A stretch of DNA of 64,000 nt, taken from assembly GCA_027625915.1 (NCBI GenBank), contig JANTQA010000047.1:12276001-12340000 (forward strand). The letters run 5' to 3'. The stretch's first letter is position 1; each line of letters opens with the position of its first letter. Positions 1-12,315 of this stretch are shown in pieces. The position numbers and the translations under genes are program-made. The notes under the pieces are model-generated. The model was given only the letters and a program-made list of their open reading frames with translations, did no database searches and was not told the origin of the DNA. The stretch is from Anaeramoeba flamelloides (Eukaryota > Metamonada > Anaeramoebidae).

Positions 1-287
1 ATTTCAACGCTATTACGTCCTACCTGTGTATATTATTCTACTTATTTTTTTTTATTTGTTCTTCAACGGTCAATTATAAAAAAATAATTGATATTTGAAA
101 AAAATTCTTGTGCACCTCCAACCGAAATAAAGTTTAGATATATATATGTATATATATATATATATGTAATTATTTTTTATTTATAAATACTAATAATAAA
201 ATTCTTCTAATTTATTAATAGATCACTGCAAAATTTTCCTATAATAAAAAATCAAAAGAATTTGAGATTAATAGCGGAATTTAATTT
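1..287. other. AT-rich leader of the PB1 gene
   Basis: No open frame of note. A short TA dinucleotide run lies at about 139-168. A polypyrimidine/AG sequence near 212-221 could be a 3' splice site for an upstream non-coding exon. The frame of the following ATG is closed by a TAA six bases upstream, so no in-frame coding exon can join here. Confidence 0.4.
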
Positions 288-854
288 ATGGAATTAAAAA
301 CAATTGTCAACACAAAAATTGAAAAAACGCATTATATTACTTATTTTGATATTTCTCGAGACGAAGTAATAATCGAAGACGATAAAGATCTGTCAAAGGC
401 AATTCAAGATTATTTAGGATTATTAAGAGATCATTATACAAATGAAAGTTCCAATAGCCCACCATTACAATTCAATTTGTACACAAAAAATAAATATGCA
501 CAACTATTGAAAAAAAATTCAATCAATATTGAAGAAAAAAAAAGCATCCAATTAATCAACGAAGAGAAAAGTAACATTAACCAACAGACTTTGACAGTTA
601 CTTTCAAAATAAGTTTTTCAAAACAATTTCCCTTTCGATACATTAAGTTTCCTCTTGAAATGCCTTTTTTTGAGCTACAAGAAAATTTTAAAAAAATTTT
701 TGGTAACTTTTCTGAAATGAAATTTCGAGATTTAGAACAAGAATTTATTCCTGTTTCTAGTGAAGATAGTTGGAGATATTGCATCTCAGAAGTTTGTGCA
801 ATGAATATTCTTGGTAAAAATCAAAAAGGAATTCTTTTGCTAACTAAAGTTTAA
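288..854 (+). CDS. PB1-domain protein (one and a half PB1 domains)
   Basis: The 188-residue product is built almost wholly of PB1-type sequence. Residues about 101-188 make a full PB1 fold: a beta hairpin (VTFKISF ... FRYIKFP), a helix (FFELQENFKKIFG), then the acidic OPCA-type loop (MKFRDLEQEFIPVSSEDSWR) and a final strand (GILLLTK). Residues about 19-42 repeat the OPCA part (YFDISRDEVIIEDDKDLSKA), but the first half of that domain, with its basic cluster, is absent. PB1 domains pair head to tail through a basic face and an OPCA face, so the protein is probably a scaffold or adaptor; no catalytic domain is seen. The ATG is chosen because TAA lies in frame six bases upstream. It ends in TAA and has no intron. 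The family call is fairly secure; the partner is unknown. Confidence 0.75.
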   Translation: MELKTIVNTKIEKTHYITYFDISRDEVIIEDDKDLSKAIQDYLGLLRDHYTNESSNSPPLQFNLYTKNKYAQLLKKNSINIEEKKSIQLINEEKSNINQQTLTVTFKISFSKQFPFRYIKFPLEMPFFELQENFKKIFGNFSEMKFRDLEQEFIPVSSEDSWRYCISEVCAMNILGKNQKGILLLTKV

Positions 855-975
855 AGAAATTGATTTATTCATTGAAAAAGTAAAACCAATATTCCATTTT
901 TAAAAAATTAATTTTATTTTTTTTATTTTTATTTATAATTTAAGGGAGGGGTTTATAATTCCTCGTATTTACCGT

Positions 976-1447
976 TAGGTTTTTTTTTAATTTGAGAAAT
1001 AAACCAAAAATTTTTGAAATTTTCGTTTTATTTCTCAAATTAAAAAAAACCGCCGTTCGCTTTTCTTGAGTTTTCTGTTTATTTGTGAAGTGTTCTAGTT
1101 TTTTTTTTGAGGTTTTCTATTTTATCTGTGAAGTGTTCTAGGTTTTTTTTTACTTTAGAAATAAACCCAAAATTTATTAAAATTTTCGGTTTATTTCTAA
1201 AGTAAAAAAAACCTAACGAAAATCTATTGATTTTCCAAATAAATAGAAAACTCAAAAAAACCTAACGAAAATCGATAGGTTTCACAAATAAAACAGAAAA
1301 CCTCAAGAAAACCGCCGTTAGGTTTTCCATAATTGAAAAGAATAGAGTTAAATCTTTGATTTTACTCTATTCTTTTGAATTCTGGAAAACCTAGGCACTT
1401 GACGGCACTCTACGGCACTCTACGGCACTTCACCGAATTCCTGAAAA
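976..1447. repeat. Palindromic modular array P1
   Basis: A run of hairpin modules. A first long palindrome (about 979-1052) has arms of the type TTTAATTTGAGAAATAAA. A second at about 1139-1215 has TTTACTTTAGAAATAAAC facing its complement. Next come inverted copies of a module reading GTTTTCTATTTATTTGTGAA, then a hairpin at about 1335-1385 around AAGAATAGAGTTAAATC. The array ends in a short tandem of GGCACTCTAC. The same modules recur at six other sites in the window. No coding sequence. Confidence 0.85.
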
Positions 1448-2522
1448 ATTAATTTTTTTTTTAATGATATTATAAATATTTATGGTATTTAAAAAATTAA
1501 AATTTTTATTTATTCAATTTGTTGTCATCAAAAACAAAAGATTGATTAATTGTTTATTTCATTTTTATATATTTTTTATTTCTTGCATTCTTTTTTTTGT
1601 ATTTAAATAAAAACAAAAAATTATATTTTTCTTTGTTTTTCCTTCTCTTATATCATTGGATATTTTTGAAAAAAAAAAAAAAAAAATGTACAATTCAGGT
1701 TAAAATTCCTAAATATAAACATGCTTGGAGCTTAAGATAACCTACTAGGTTTCTCAAAATAACCAACAAAAAAAGAAAAAAAAAAAAAAACACTCAAATA
1801 ATTGGATAAATGTGTTTTGAATAATATATTTGTAAAAATTGTTTGTTGATATGAATTTTAAAATGAAAATAATTTTCTTCATCTGTTTTTATTATTATTT
1901 TTTTTTTTTGTTTTTGGTACATTCCAAAACAATAAAATCAAATTTTGAGTACAACTTCAATTTTTCTTGATCCGATAACACAACTTTCAAAAGAGATCAA
2001 AAAATTTATAGTTCAATTTTTTTTTTTTAAATTCTTAAAAGTCTTTTGTTAAAACAAATTTTGACAAAGAATATTTTGAAGATCGTCTAATTTTACAAAG
2101 ATTCTTTACATAATTCAACATCAGAAAAGGGTTTATTCAAAATAAAGTTAAAAAAAGGAACTTGGAGTAAATATTGAAAAACTATTCTTTGGAAGTTACT
2201 ATTTGTTGAAAAATAAATTGAACAAAATTTCCATACAGCATTCTAAAAAAAGATAATAATAAGTCATGCAACATTTTAAATTTACAACTTAGAACAAGCC
2301 TAAAATATTCATTTCCCTTTTTCAAATTGGAAACTTTAAAGATAAAATATTTTTATTATTGAGTTTTCATTTGTGAAAGCTGAATGAAAAATTTGATCCA
2401 TTTATTTTGCAATTAACAGTAATTATACTGTAAAGTCTCTTTTTCTTGACTCATAACAAATTAAATCAATTGTGAATCATAAATTTTTGATCAACTTTGA
2501 ATTCTAAAGTCAAAAACATCTA
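1448..2522. other. Intergenic, AT-rich, nothing recognised
   Basis: About 1.1 kb with homopolymer runs (a poly-A near 1670-1686) and no open frame, RNA gene or repeat end that I can support. Confidence 0.4.
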
Positions 2523-2995
2523 CTGTGGTGTAACTAACACGTGTTTTTTATTTTAACACATTACTAAAATTTAACTCAGGCAAAAAATATTGGTGACTCT
2601 AGAAATAAAAGAAACAAACCAATGGTATTACAACAGTATATAAACAAGAAATTGGGTTGTTTAAATAAATTTTAAAAAAGAATTATGAAGATACTGGAAG
2701 AATAAAATGTAATTTTTTGACAAAAAAATGAGAATAATTTCATTTTTTGAATTTTTATAAAAAAATCTTTTAATCTCTAATTTTGTAAATATTATTAAAT
2801 TTTTGAAACAAAATCATTTAATATTATTGTGCCATTTCGGTTATTCAAAGATCTAACCTCTAAAGTCAATTTGGATCTGAACCAAGAATCTATAAGTGAA
2901 TTCTGGTCGTCCAATACCCAAGTCTGAAAAAAAAAACACGAGTTAAATTTTCGTAATGGATTAAAGGTTGTCAACATGGGTTATTTACACCACTG
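2523..2995. mobile_element. Tc1/mariner-type MITE, 473 bp
   Basis: Terminal inverted repeats start CTGTGGTGTAACTAAC at the left and, read from the other strand, CAGTGGTGTAAATAAC at the right. Both ends are flanked by TA (2521-2522 and 2996-2997), the target duplication of Tc1/mariner elements. A 60-codon minus-strand frame lies inside, but it shows no transposase motif. Superfamily is inferred from TIR plus TA. Confidence 0.7.
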
Positions 2996-3250
2996 TATTG
3001 TCTTAAATCTTATTTGGAAGAAAAAAAAATTATTTTCAAAAAGTTTGAAAATTTTAGTACGATTTGTTTTTATTTTATTCATTTAATTTAAATTGGATGA
3101 ACAAAGGTGAATTTCTTTTCAAACTAAATCATGAAATTCTGTTGAGGGTGTCAAAGTTTCCATTTTTTTCAAAAAAAATAAAGTTAATTTTTCAATAAAT
3201 TTTTTACACAAATTTAATAATTTTGAGTAAAACAGTTTGTTAATTGTTGA

Positions 3251-6200
3251 ATGAGCAACAATTATTCACAAAAGGACCCCAATAATGATCAAGAATTAAT
3301 CAAAAGTCATTCAAAGGATCAAAGCAACCACAATTTTTCTCAAAACCAAAAAAATCAATTATCCAAATCTGATCAGAACAACCATAATCAAACAAAGGAG
3401 AATTTGTTTCAGCAACAATTTCTGCAATCACAACAATTACAACAGCAATTAAACAAAATGCAACAACAATTTGTCTCTTCACCAAACAATTTCCAAAACC
3501 AACCCCTCTATTCAAACCAATTACCCAAATCTGATCAGAACAACCAAAATCAGACAAAGGAGAATTTGTTTCAACAACAATCTCTGCAAATCCAACAATT
3601 ACAACAACAATTAATTCAGATGCAACAACAATTTTATCAACAACAGTTACTGTTTTTGCAATCACAATCCCAAAAACAATTATCACAAACACAACAATTT
3701 CCTTCTATGTTACAACCACAAAATATTTTCTTATCAGATCAAAATCAAACACAAACAATAAATAATCAAATTAAGAATTCTGAACAGAAAGTGTTTAATG
3801 ACAATAAAAATTCATCCAAAAATGAAAAGAAAATTCAAAAAGAATCAAGAAATTTAACCCCAAAAGAGAACTTAAAACATAAACTTGAAGCACAAAATCA
3901 AAATAACAAAAAAGAAAAAGAAATTTTCAAGACAGATCAAAAAATCCAAAACACTTCCCTTTTTGAGATGGAATCAATAATTTCTGAAAACAAAGCTGTA
4001 AAGAAAAAAGAATTCAAACAAAGTTCCTTTGGTGCTAAACTAAATCAAACATTTAAAAAAGAAGAGCAAGAACAGTACGAACAAAAACAAGAAGAACTAA
4101 AACAAGAAGAACTAAAACAAAAAAAAGAAAAAGAAGAACAAATTAAAATAAATAAAAATAAAAACGAAAATGATATCAAAAAAAAAAAGGAGAAAAAACA
4201 AACACTAAAAGAGAAGAAAATAGAAAAGGTGGCTGGTAAGAAATTTGATGAAAACTATAATTTCAAACAAAACAAAAAAATAGAAATTGACATTAAACCT
4301 AATCAAAATTCCAATTTTCATAAAAGTGATCCATATTTTGATAATAGATCTAGTCTTTCGACTGATCAACAGAAAGATCAAAGTCTTTTTAATAAATCAA
4401 AAATAATAAATGTCAACCAAATACAATCTTTTTCAAAACAAAAAACAGATTCTATTGATTATCAAAATGAAATTAAACCTAATGAAGAAAAAAATCCACC
4501 ACAAATGAGCAAAAAAGAATATGGACAAGAAATTACAAATCAAGAATCAAAAAAAAATCAAATCTTTTCAACTTTTGATCAGAATATTATTTTAAAATCT
4601 CAGGATTTTAATGATGAGGAACAAGATCTTAATAACTGGACTGAAACTGAAAATTTAAAAAAAGAAAAAACGATCAATAATAATAAAGAAAATGAGATCG
4701 AAATTAACTCAAAAATAAAAATCCAAGATTTACAAATAAAAGAAGAAAAAGAAAAAGAAAAAGAAAAAGAAAAAGAAAAAGAAAAGGAAAAACAAAAACA
4801 AAAAGAAAAACAAAAGACTCAAGAATCCAAAAATCTTTGGATATTAAACGACATTCCAAAAAAAAATATTATTGAAACGGAAGAGATTTTTAATAATAAA
4901 GGAACGAAAAGTATTAAGTTCAATAGAAATGATAATGGTAATGAAAATAAAAACAATTTTAAAAGTCGATTAAATAATGAAAGAGAAAATTATTTATCTG
5001 AAAAAGACGAGAAAAAAGCAAAGGGCAATTCAGAGAAAAAGAAGGAATTAAAAAATGAAAAAGATAATCAAAAACTTGATTTTTATGGAACTGGAAAAAA
5101 AGAAATAATTATCCATAAAGAAAACAACAATAGTGAAAATGAAAAATATTTCACAAGAGAAGAGATTAAAAATAATATTATTATTGAAAATGAACAAAAA
5201 GGAAAGAATAATAATAAAAAACAAAAAGAAAAAACAGATATCAAATGTAAAAACCCAAAAAATGGGACTGAGATAGAAAAAATAAATTTCAAAAGTAGGG
5301 AAATAACTAGAAATTTTGAACAAGAAATTAAAATGTTAATAGAAGATGTTAGTGAAACGAATCCTCAAAAATCAAAATCCACTAATACAAACAAATTGAA
5401 AACTCTTAATGGTTACACCAAGCCCCAAATTGATGAAAAAGAAGAAAAATCACCAATTATTATAAATTATAAAAATAATGGATCGAAAAAACAAAAATAT
5501 TTAAATATACAACTCAATAATAAATATAATGGAAAATATAGCAATGGTGATGAATCTGAAATATCAGAAGACAGTAAAAGCACTAGAAATAACAACAAGA
5601 ATACTATTGACAAAAAAATAAATTTGAAAGATCATTATATTTCACATCCTCTTCAGCAAATCAATACAAACACGAAAAAGAAAGAATTAAACATTCCAAC
5701 CTTAATTAATAAAAAAAAAGAAGTACAAAATGACAAAAAAACTTTGACAAAATTATCACAAAAAACACAAAACCAAAATGAAAATACTAAATTTAATATT
5801 CCATATCATGTATTTAACCAATTTCAAGGAGATCTTTCAAATATATTAAAAGAAAAAAATATTTGTTGTTTTCAAACATCTTCAGAATTTTTATTATTTG
5901 GTACAAATGATGGATATTTAATCATTTGCAATCATTTTGAAAAAGTAATTTCCAAGAATAAATTACATAATTTGTCAATTAATAATATTTCAATTAATCG
6001 TACTGGGGATTATGTAGGAACATGTTCAAATGATGGTAAGTATTGTCCCTTGCTATTTTTTTTTATATTTTTAAGTTTATATTTATTAATCACATTCCTC
6101 AGTTTGACTGTTTTTAATTCATCTTTCCCTGTTTCCATATATATTAAAAATTTACCATTGTGAAAAAAATTTGGGTCATTAAAAACAATTTGGTCAGTCA

Positions 6201-9200
6201 AAAATTTGTTTTCGTTTTTTAAATAGCAAATATTAGCAAAATGATTTTCGATCAAAGTAAAATTTTATGAACAAATCTTACATTTAAGAAAAACCAAAGT
6301 CATTACCTATTATAATTTTCAAAGGCAATATTAAATTGTTGCATTTTGAACTTTTAGAATTACTGTGGAACTCTAAAAAACAAAAATTAAATTTTAATTG
6401 TAAACTTTACTAAAAAGGTTGATTTTTTTTTATTTGATTACATTCCAAGATCAAGTTAGTCGCTGTTTGGGAAGACCAAAAATTAATAACTGTTTTAAAT
6501 TAAAGTTTTTCTAAGAGGATTTTTAGAATTTAAATGGTTTCTGAAATCTTGATATTTCGTTATTTTGAAGTTTTGATTGTAAAACATTAGTTGAAAACAA
6601 TCTCTTCTGAAAAAATAGCTTTTTTTTGGAAGATTTTAGGATTCAATTCGGTTTAAAAGGATATTTAAGATTAACCTTGATAAATTCTTGGTAAATTAAC
6701 AATGTTAAATATTTTATTGAATTAATAGATTTTAATATTTCCTAATTAATAGTTCTCTTGTTTTTAGTAAAGTTAACAATTAAAATTCAATTTTTGTGAT
6801 TTAGAGCTCCACAGTAATTCTAAAAACTCAAAATGCAACAATTTAATATTGCCTTTGAAAATTATAATAGGTAATGACTTTGGCTTTTCTTAAATGTAAG
6901 ATTTGTTCATAAAATTTCACTTTGATCGAAAATTATTTTGCTAATATTTGCTATTTAAAAAACCAAAACAAATTTTTGACTGACCCAATTTTTTTTTAAT
7001 GACCCAAATTTTTTTCACAATGGTTATATATATATATCTACATAAGGGGATTTTTGACAAAAATCATTTTTTTTTTCTTAAGGAAATAGTCTCTATTAAT
7101 TTTTTTATCGACCAATAACTAAATAAGGAATCCTTATCTTGAAATATGTTTAAAATTGATAAAAAAACAGGTTTTTTCAATATAGAACTTTTAGTTCTTG
7201 TTTTGTTTTAAAAAATTTTACAATTCTAGTCAAAAAAAGTGATTTTTACAAATTTTTTTTAAAAAAATATCTTTAACGGATGAGAATTTTTTGATTAATT
7301 TTGGATTTAATTATTCTTTCAAAATTAATATTTATTCTCATTTGAAAAACGAAAAAATAATTGAAAACTAGTGAATACAATCTCTTTCACTTCTGTTCAT
7401 CCAACTTGACTCTATAAAGAACTCAATTTATTTTTTCAATAATTACTTTAACAAAAAATAGTTCTTATTCTATTCTTTTATTTTTTTTGACTCTGACAAA
7501 CACTTTTAGAATGGTAATTTGGGACAACTTTTTAAAACTTCAAATTCGACAAAAACCAAAGAGTGTAAACTCAAAAAGTGGTTTCAAGAAAAAAAAAGAA
7601 TGGTACAGGGAAAAGAAAGAAAATATTTTATTTTGAGTAAAGTATATATTGCATATTTTTTTCGAATCAAACTGTTTTTTCGTGCAAATCCAAAAAAACC
7701 TTTTCAGGTTTATTTTTCAAATTATTTTTTAGACGTCTTTCGCAAACACAACAAGGTTTTGCTTTCTTGCTCATATTTTTTTTTATTTTTTGTATTTGTG
7801 TGAAAAGTTGAAAAAAAGCAACTTTCAAAAAAGTGAAAAAATTGAAAATATTTTTATTTCTATAAAAACAATAACTAAATTTAATGAATGCCCATTATCG
7901 AGATTTCATTACTATACAAAGAAGTTTTTCACTTTGATTTGAAATCTTAGTAATTGGCAAAAAAAAATTCTAAATCTCTATTAAATTTACCTAAAAAAAA
8001 TTAATAGAGACTAGTCCCTTAAAGTAAAGTTACTCAACTTAAATAAATATATGTTAAGGTTATTATCATAATTTCTTTTAATTTAACTGACATCATTTGA
8101 TTGAATTTTTTTGCTCAGTCTTGATCGATGAAAAAATATTAAAATTTCAAATTCTCTCAAAAACTTATATTATAAAATATTTATACTTTTTTTTTATGTT
8201 TTTTTAGAGTAGAGTTTGTAAATTACATCTATTGTTATAAAATCAATATTTTCTTGAATTGATAAAAATTTTATAAATACAAACTTTATCCATTATTTTT
8301 TCGATAATTTCATTTTTATTTAAAAGAAATAAAAAAAAATTATAATATTTTATTACATTTCTTCTCCCTGCATTTCTGATAAATATAATAGGAATTATTA
8401 ACATAATTGGGTTAAACTCAAAGACAAAAAAATCTTTTACTTGTAATGAAGCAGTTATTACGTTATTTCTAAATCCAGATTTTCCGAAAAAAAAAAATAT
8501 CTTTATTGCTGGGTTGAAAAATGGGAATTTAATTTTAAGATCTTCAAAAGTTATTGGAAAGAAGGAAAGAATATTAAGCCAAGACGAAGGAGAAATATAT
8601 AGCATTAATTGGAAGAACAAAAACATTGTATGGGCAAGTTCACGAGGAATTTCTTATTTATCACTTGGGAAAATCAATGTTAAAAAAAATGTTGCAGTTT
8701 CTGTTGTATTTCCTCAAAGTGGATATTTTCGATCGTTATTTTTATGGTTGGATGAGAAAAAATTTTTAATAGGATGGTCTACTTTTGTAAAAGTTTTTGA
8801 AATTAATTCCATAAAGGGTTTAAAATGCCTTAGGACTTTAAATTTTAAATCCATTATTATTGGTGTATCGAAATTTCAGGACAATCTTTTGATACTGTGC
8901 GGAAAGGATGAAAGAAAGGAAATAATTTTAACAAAAACATTCATTAAAAAGATTAACCCGTTAAACATAACTAATGAAGGCAAATGCGAAGAAATATTAA
9001 TTCCACAAGAAATAGTCTCAATAAAAAATAGAAAAAAATATCAGCGTTTCCAGCCAGAAATTATAGGATTAAACCAAGACACATTAAATATTGAATTTCA
9101 ACAAACAATTCAATTTAAAAAAATTAAAGAAAATTATTATTTTGATTATCATCTCTCTTGTGATCAAAATAAAATTTTTATATCTTCAAGAAAGGAGGTG

Positions 9201-11000
9201 TTTATTGGACGAGAAAGAACTATTTCAGATGTACTTGATTATTTATTAGAAAACAAGCAATATAAAATGGCTTATCAAATCGCAAACGAAAATTATAGTA
9301 TCATTGAAAACCATACTTTCCAAGATATCAAATCACAATTATTAATTCATTATTTAAAAAATCAACTATGGGAAAATATTTCAATCGAATGCAAAGTACT
9401 CTGTGGTATAGATGAAAACCTTTGGTTACATCTTATTGAATTTGTATTCTTTCATAAAAAAATATCTTTAATTTTTAAATATATACCTATTAAGAATCCT
9501 CAATTTGAAAAAAAAATTTATGAAAATATTTTAATACATTGTGTACACGAGAAAAAATGGTTTGAATTGGGATATTTCATCAAAATTTGGCCAACAAATA
9601 TTTATTCACATTCTAGGTTTATTCCAATATTAAAAAATTTCTGTAAAAAAAATATTGAATACAAGCATTTGATAGATATAATTTTTGAATTGGATTATAT
9701 TTATTCTGATTTTATTAAGAGTACTGATGAAAATGAAAATGAAAATGAAAATGAAAATGAAAATGAAAATGAAAATGGGAATGGAAATGGAAATGGAAAT
9801 TTCTATATAAATTACAAGGTGGGTGTAATGCGAAGGGGAAGGAGAAAGGTAGGCAATAATAGTATATTAGATAAAAATAATCAAGATAATGAATCAATTC
9901 TAAATAATGAATATGACTTTTTAAAAGAAAATTATTTAAATAATATTAATAGTGAAAATCTGAAGACTTTACATTTATTATTTGAAATATATTATTTAGT
10001 CGAAAATTATTATCCAGCATTATCTATTTTAATCTTTTTAAAATTTGGTTCTCCTTACAAAATGATTATAACTGGTGGATTGTGGGCTCGGTTACAAATA
10101 TTAATTTTACCATTAATTAGATTTAATCGAAAAAAAACTTTACAGTTCTTTTTTGATAACACGTCATTAATCCCCGTTGAAGATATAGTAGTTGAATGCA
10201 AATATGGAAATAATGAATATTATGAAAAGTTTTTATATAAATATTTGGATAAAATCTTTTTATTAAAACCGGAATTAGGTAACAAGGAGCATTTGTTGTT
10301 ATTTCAATTATATACAAAATATGAACAATCAAAATTAAAAGATCTGTTATTATCTAGCCATTCGATTAATTTAGAAATGGCTTTTGAAATTTGTAATCGT
10401 AACAATTTTTTACCAGAGAAAATTATAATTTTAGATAAGATGGGAGATTATTCAAAAGCTTTAGATTTAAAATTAAAAATTTTAAATTCCCAAAATATTA
10501 AAACTATCATTCGGTATGTTCAAATAAAAAATGATAAATATTTGTGGGATAAATTAATTGAACACTGTATGAAGAACCCTGAATATTTATCTACATTTTT
10601 AGATGAATTGCCAAAAACTTCATTAAACTTTCTTCAGATTTTAGAAAAATTGCCTAAAAATATTAGAATTCCAAATTTGAAACAAAAAATTCAGAAAATT
10701 ATTCTTGAATACCAATTATCAATAGAACTATTTCAAATGTCAAAATCGATATTTAAGAATAATTTTTCTACCTTAACTTCAAGTTATGTGAAAAAAAAAA
10801 ATCTTGGTTGTAGAATAGAGAAAAATCAAATTTGTGCAATCTGTGATCAATTAATACAGAAAAAAAAGACTAAATTTCATATTTTTTTTTGTGGACACTG
10901 TTTTCATGACAGTTGTCTATCAAATTCAATCTATAATTTAAAAAAAAATGGTAAAAAAAAAAAATCCCTGTTTTGTTTCATTTGTAGATCAAAAAATTAA
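3251..11000 (+). CDS. VPS41: VPS41, HOPS tethering complex subunit, with giant N-terminal extension
   Basis: Two exons, 3251-6035 and 8392-11000, joined by a phase-1 GT-AG intron (donor GTAAGT, acceptor AATAG) that restores NDG/IINIIGL, matching the EDGKVQVFGL region of VPS41. Predicted product 1,797 residues; metazoan VPS41 is about 850. Residues 1 to about 860 are low complexity: Q/N-rich first, then K/E/N-rich. The conserved part follows: a WD40-type propeller (FLLFGTNDGYLIICN; RTGDYVGTCSNDG; later FLIGWSTFVKVFEI), a helical clathrin-heavy-chain-type repeat region from about residue 1200, and a C-terminal RING-H2 from about 1743 (CAIC ... CGHCFHDSC ... CFIC). VPS41 acts in HOPS, tethering late endosomes, vacuoles and AP-3 vesicles before fusion. 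Inserted in the helical region near residue 1375 is an (EN)n/(GN)n tract. The second exon has no ATG of its own at its start. Family call secure; that the extension belongs to the same protein rests on the uninterrupted frame. Confidence 0.88.
6155..7023. mobile_element. Long-TIR MITE with TTA target duplication, 869 bp
   Basis: Inverted repeats of about 250 bp begin CCATTGTGAAAAAAATTTGG at both ends. TTA flanks both sides (6152-6154 and 7024-7026), the TWA target duplication typical of PIF/Harbinger. The inner ~370 bp is AT-rich without a reading frame. It sits in the VPS41 intron, just after the donor region. Confidence 0.8.
7082..8018. mobile_element. TTAA-flanked element (piggyBac-type MITE), 937 bp
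   Basis: Ends read GGAAATAGTCTCTATTAA and, inverted, GGGACTAGTCTCTATTAA, flanked by TTAA at 7078-7081 and 8019-8022. The subterminal sequence AGGAATCCTTAT is shared with the shorter copies at 27.0 and 45.8 kb. About 760 bp of extra internal sequence holds a 94-codon frame (7519-7803) that I cannot assign. TTAA duplication is the mark of piggyBac elements; the family is inferred from that and the GGG ends. Confidence 0.75.
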
Positions 11001-12315
11001 TTGTAATTACTAATTTTTTTTTTTTTTAACTGTTTTTTATATTATTATTTTTAATCAGTTTTTGGTTTTTTTTAATTTATGAAAAATACAATAAAAATTG
11101 AATCTAAACTATTTTTCAGAGATTTGACTCAATTGATAATGTTACTATCAGTTGATTTGTATTGTTTCATCTTAATATTCTTATCAAACAAACATTTTCA
11201 ATTTTTAGATCAGATTCATGTTTAGCTAATTTTTTCAATTATTAAGTTTTTGTTTTGCTTTTTCAAAATTTATAGTTTTACTTTTATTTTTCTTTTTTGA
11301 TATTTTGTTATTGTTTTTGATAAAGATCAAAAAAGTGTGAAAAAAAAAAATTGAAATTTTAAAACCTTTTTTGTTTTAGATTTTCTATTTTTTTAATATT
11401 TTTTATTCTCAAAAAATAACATCCGCTTTGATTTTTTTATCAAAAAAAAAAACATCTGAATATATTTTTATTGATTCTTTTAACATCTCAAAAATATATA
11501 TTCGTTATTTTCTTCAAGTGAAAATATGGAAAAAAATATGAAAAATGTTGACATAAAATATTCCATCTTTCAATTTCAGTAAAAGTTATGGTTTTACTAC
11601 TCTCTTAATTGGTCAAAGAGTGGGTTTTGAAATGAAAAAATTCTGTACCCTTAATTCAAAGAGTAAATAAAAAAAACAGTTATAAGTAATTTAAACTTAA
11701 TTTAATGAATAAAAATAAGGTTAAATATTTGGTTTATTTTTATTATTTTTTTGAATAAGATTTGATAATGAAAGTTATTTGTCAATTCAAATTTGCAAAA
11801 ATTTCTAAAAACTGAGATTTCATCAAAAAATAACACTATTTTTCAACTTTTTCTTTTACTTTCTAAAAGTGAAAAATCTAAAAAAAAAAAAATCAGATCT
11901 TTTTACTGAAAAATTAATTTTGAAAAAAGAATTCTGTTAAAAACTGAGAATTTCATATCTCTCAATTTGACAAAGGTGCTAGTTTGTCAAGTTTTAATTC
12001 AACAATCGTTTTAATAAATTCTTTTTTACCTTATGATAAAAAAAATAAATAATAACAGTTAAAAAACCTGTAATTTTATCTAACTATCATTGTAATAACA
12101 GAAAAACTCGAAACTATAAAAAACTTTTGAAACAATTGAAAAAAAACAAAAAGTAAGAACTTTCTTGGTCAAAAAGTAAAAAATGAAAAAAAGATTTGCA
12201 AGAAAATATTTGTGGAAATAATTTTTTTTAATCATTTTTTTATTTTTTGGCTAGAAAAAATTACAAAAAATCACGATCACAAGAACAAAACAAAGATAAC
12301 TAAGAAAACTTTACA
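11001..12315. other. Intergenic between VPS41 and ankyrin gene
   Basis: 1.3 kb of AT-rich DNA with many homopolymers. I see no coding stretch, RNA gene or repeat end. It must hold the VPS41 3' end and the ankyrin-gene promoter, but no recognisable signal stands out. Confidence 0.4.

Larger units (their letters stand above)
6036..8391 (+). other. VPS41 intron, 2,356 bp, almost filled by two MITEs
   Basis: GTAAGT donor at 6036 and AG ending at 8391. Elements at 6155-7023 and 7082-8018 make up most of it. The remaining parts hold no supported feature. Confidence 0.8.

Noticed and set aside
976-1447. CRISPR-like array
   Set aside because: Spacing is irregular, modules are palindromic and face both ways, there are no unique spacers, and the genome is eukaryotic.
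2795-2977. Minus-strand 60-codon frame within a MITE as a gene
   Set aside because: It lies wholly between the element's inverted ends and shows no domain.
3300-3692. 130-codon minus-strand frame within VPS41 exon 1
   Set aside because: Antisense of the Gln/Asn-rich repeat; composition follows from the sense strand.
7519-7803. 94-codon frame inside the long TTAA element as a transposase
   Set aside because: No piggyBac catalytic Asp blocks can be seen; composition is that of AT-rich filler.
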